A stretch of 5,945 nt of DNA. Origin: Deltaproteobacteria bacterium. GTDB lineage: Bacteria > Myxococcota_A > UBA9042 > DTJE01. Below, piece after piece: positions 5,536 through 5,945 of this stretch. Position 1 is the first letter of the stretch. Each line of letters opens with the position of its first letter. Made by a program: the position numbers and the translations under genes. The notes under the pieces are model-generated. The model saw only the letters and a program-made list of their open reading frames with translations, searched no databases and had not been told where the DNA came from. The DNA is taken from the NCBI GenBank assembly GCA_016784945.1, contig JADHTP010000203.1, positions 1-5,945 on the forward strand, read 5' to 3'.

Positions 5536-5945
5536 TCCCGTTGCCGTTGTCTTCCAGTTCGGACCAGGACACGCTGAAGGCCCGGCTGAAGGACACATCC
5601 CCCTTCAGGACGAACCACCCGCCGAAAAGAATCAGTTGCAGGAACTGCATGCCGTAGACGGCCATGGCGAACATCAGGGCCGAGGGGTGACCGGCCAGGC
5701 CATACAGCTCCAGGGGCTTGAGCAGGAAGTACCAGAAGGTCCCCACGTTGCCCGGCGGGTTGGGGATCATCATTCCCACAACGATGGTGGCCATCATGGC
5801 TACGGCGCCCGAAAACGGAATGACCAGCCCGAAACCGAGGGCCAGCAGGTAGAGCCCCAGGCAGTTGGAGCCCCAGTACATCAGCGACCCCAGAATGAAC
5901 AGGATGAAGTTCCTTGCGTCGGGGAAGATGGACAGTCCCTGCAGG
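5528..5945 (-). CDS. Flippase-like (LPG synthase transmembrane/UPF0104) membrane protein, C-terminal part
   Basis: Only the last 138 codons are visible. The frame continues past the Met codon at 5881 to the window edge, reading QGLSIFPDARNFILFILGSL before MYWGSN, so the true start is outside. Several hydrophobic helices are present. The segment MMIPNPPGNVGTFWYFLLKPLELYGLAGH matches the family's signature loop and helix (P-x-x-P-G-x-x-G, then a helix ending in Leu-x-G). The family comprises integral inner-membrane proteins related to the transmembrane part of MprF-type lysylphosphatidylglycerol synthases, often linked to lipid translocation or envelope glycolipids. The function of this member cannot be said. 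The acidic residue often seen after PG-x-x-G is replaced by Phe/Trp here. It ends in a short polar tail, and its TGA lies within the last codons of the lipoprotein gene. Confidence 0.85.
   Translation of the reverse strand, partial: LQGLSIFPDARNFILFILGSLMYWGSNCLGLYLLALGFGLVIPFSGAVAMMATIVVGMMIPNPPGNVGTFWYFLLKPLELYGLAGHPSALMFAMAVYGMQFLQLILFGGWFVLKGDVSFSRAFSVSWSELEDNGNGTT

Noticed and set aside
5528..5881. Complete 117-residue membrane protein starting at the Met codon at 5881
   Set aside because: The frame continues without a stop to the window edge with further hydrophobic sequence typical of the flippase-like family, so this Met is internal.

Overview
The window looks like a GC-rich (about 60% by eye) bacterial chromosome from a deltaproteobacterial or Myxococcota/Bradymonadota-like lineage. 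The evidence for that is indirect. It rests on the Asp- and DPG-rich lipoprotein with a Cys-rich domain, the HEAT-repeat protein with a GYYSADHP-type N-terminal module, and strong GGAGG Shine-Dalgarno sites. No rRNA, tRNA, CRISPR, phage or transposon signal is visible.

Layout: (1) Bases 1-1939 (+) hold the end of a TRAP transporter operon. It comprises the 3' part of the small permease DctQ, overlapping by 4 nt the complete large permease DctM. DctM carries an extra, extremely acidic loop of about 100 residues. The periplasmic binding protein (DctP) is not in the window. (2) Bases 1940-2105 are the gap between convergent genes. It contains 14 head-to-tail copies of the heptamer AGTCGAT (the last two AGTCGCT), a 31-nt spacer, then about five degenerate heptamers that are the same unit in inverted orientation. 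(3) Bases 2106-4286 (-) encode a 726-residue soluble HEAT-repeat protein, with a clear sigma70-type promoter at 4309-4337. (4) Bases 4361-4807 (+) encode a divergently transcribed PPC-domain (DUF296) protein of 148 residues. (5) Bases 4864-5535 (+) encode a secreted, probably lipid-anchored protein with an Asp-rich/DPGxx linker and an eight-cysteine C-terminal domain. (6) Bases 5528-5945 (-) hold the C-terminal part of a flippase-like (LPG synthase transmembrane/UPF0104) membrane protein that runs off the window. Its stop overlaps the lipoprotein gene tail-to-tail.

How they work together: only dctQ and dctM form an evident functional unit, a Na+-coupled solute importer whose substrate cannot be told from the permeases alone. 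The other genes show no evident shared pathway. No complete new system is visible. The strongest candidates for novelty are the acidic loop in DctM (with an Arg in the conserved GGS-x-G helix break just before it) and the inverted heptamer arrays between the convergent genes.
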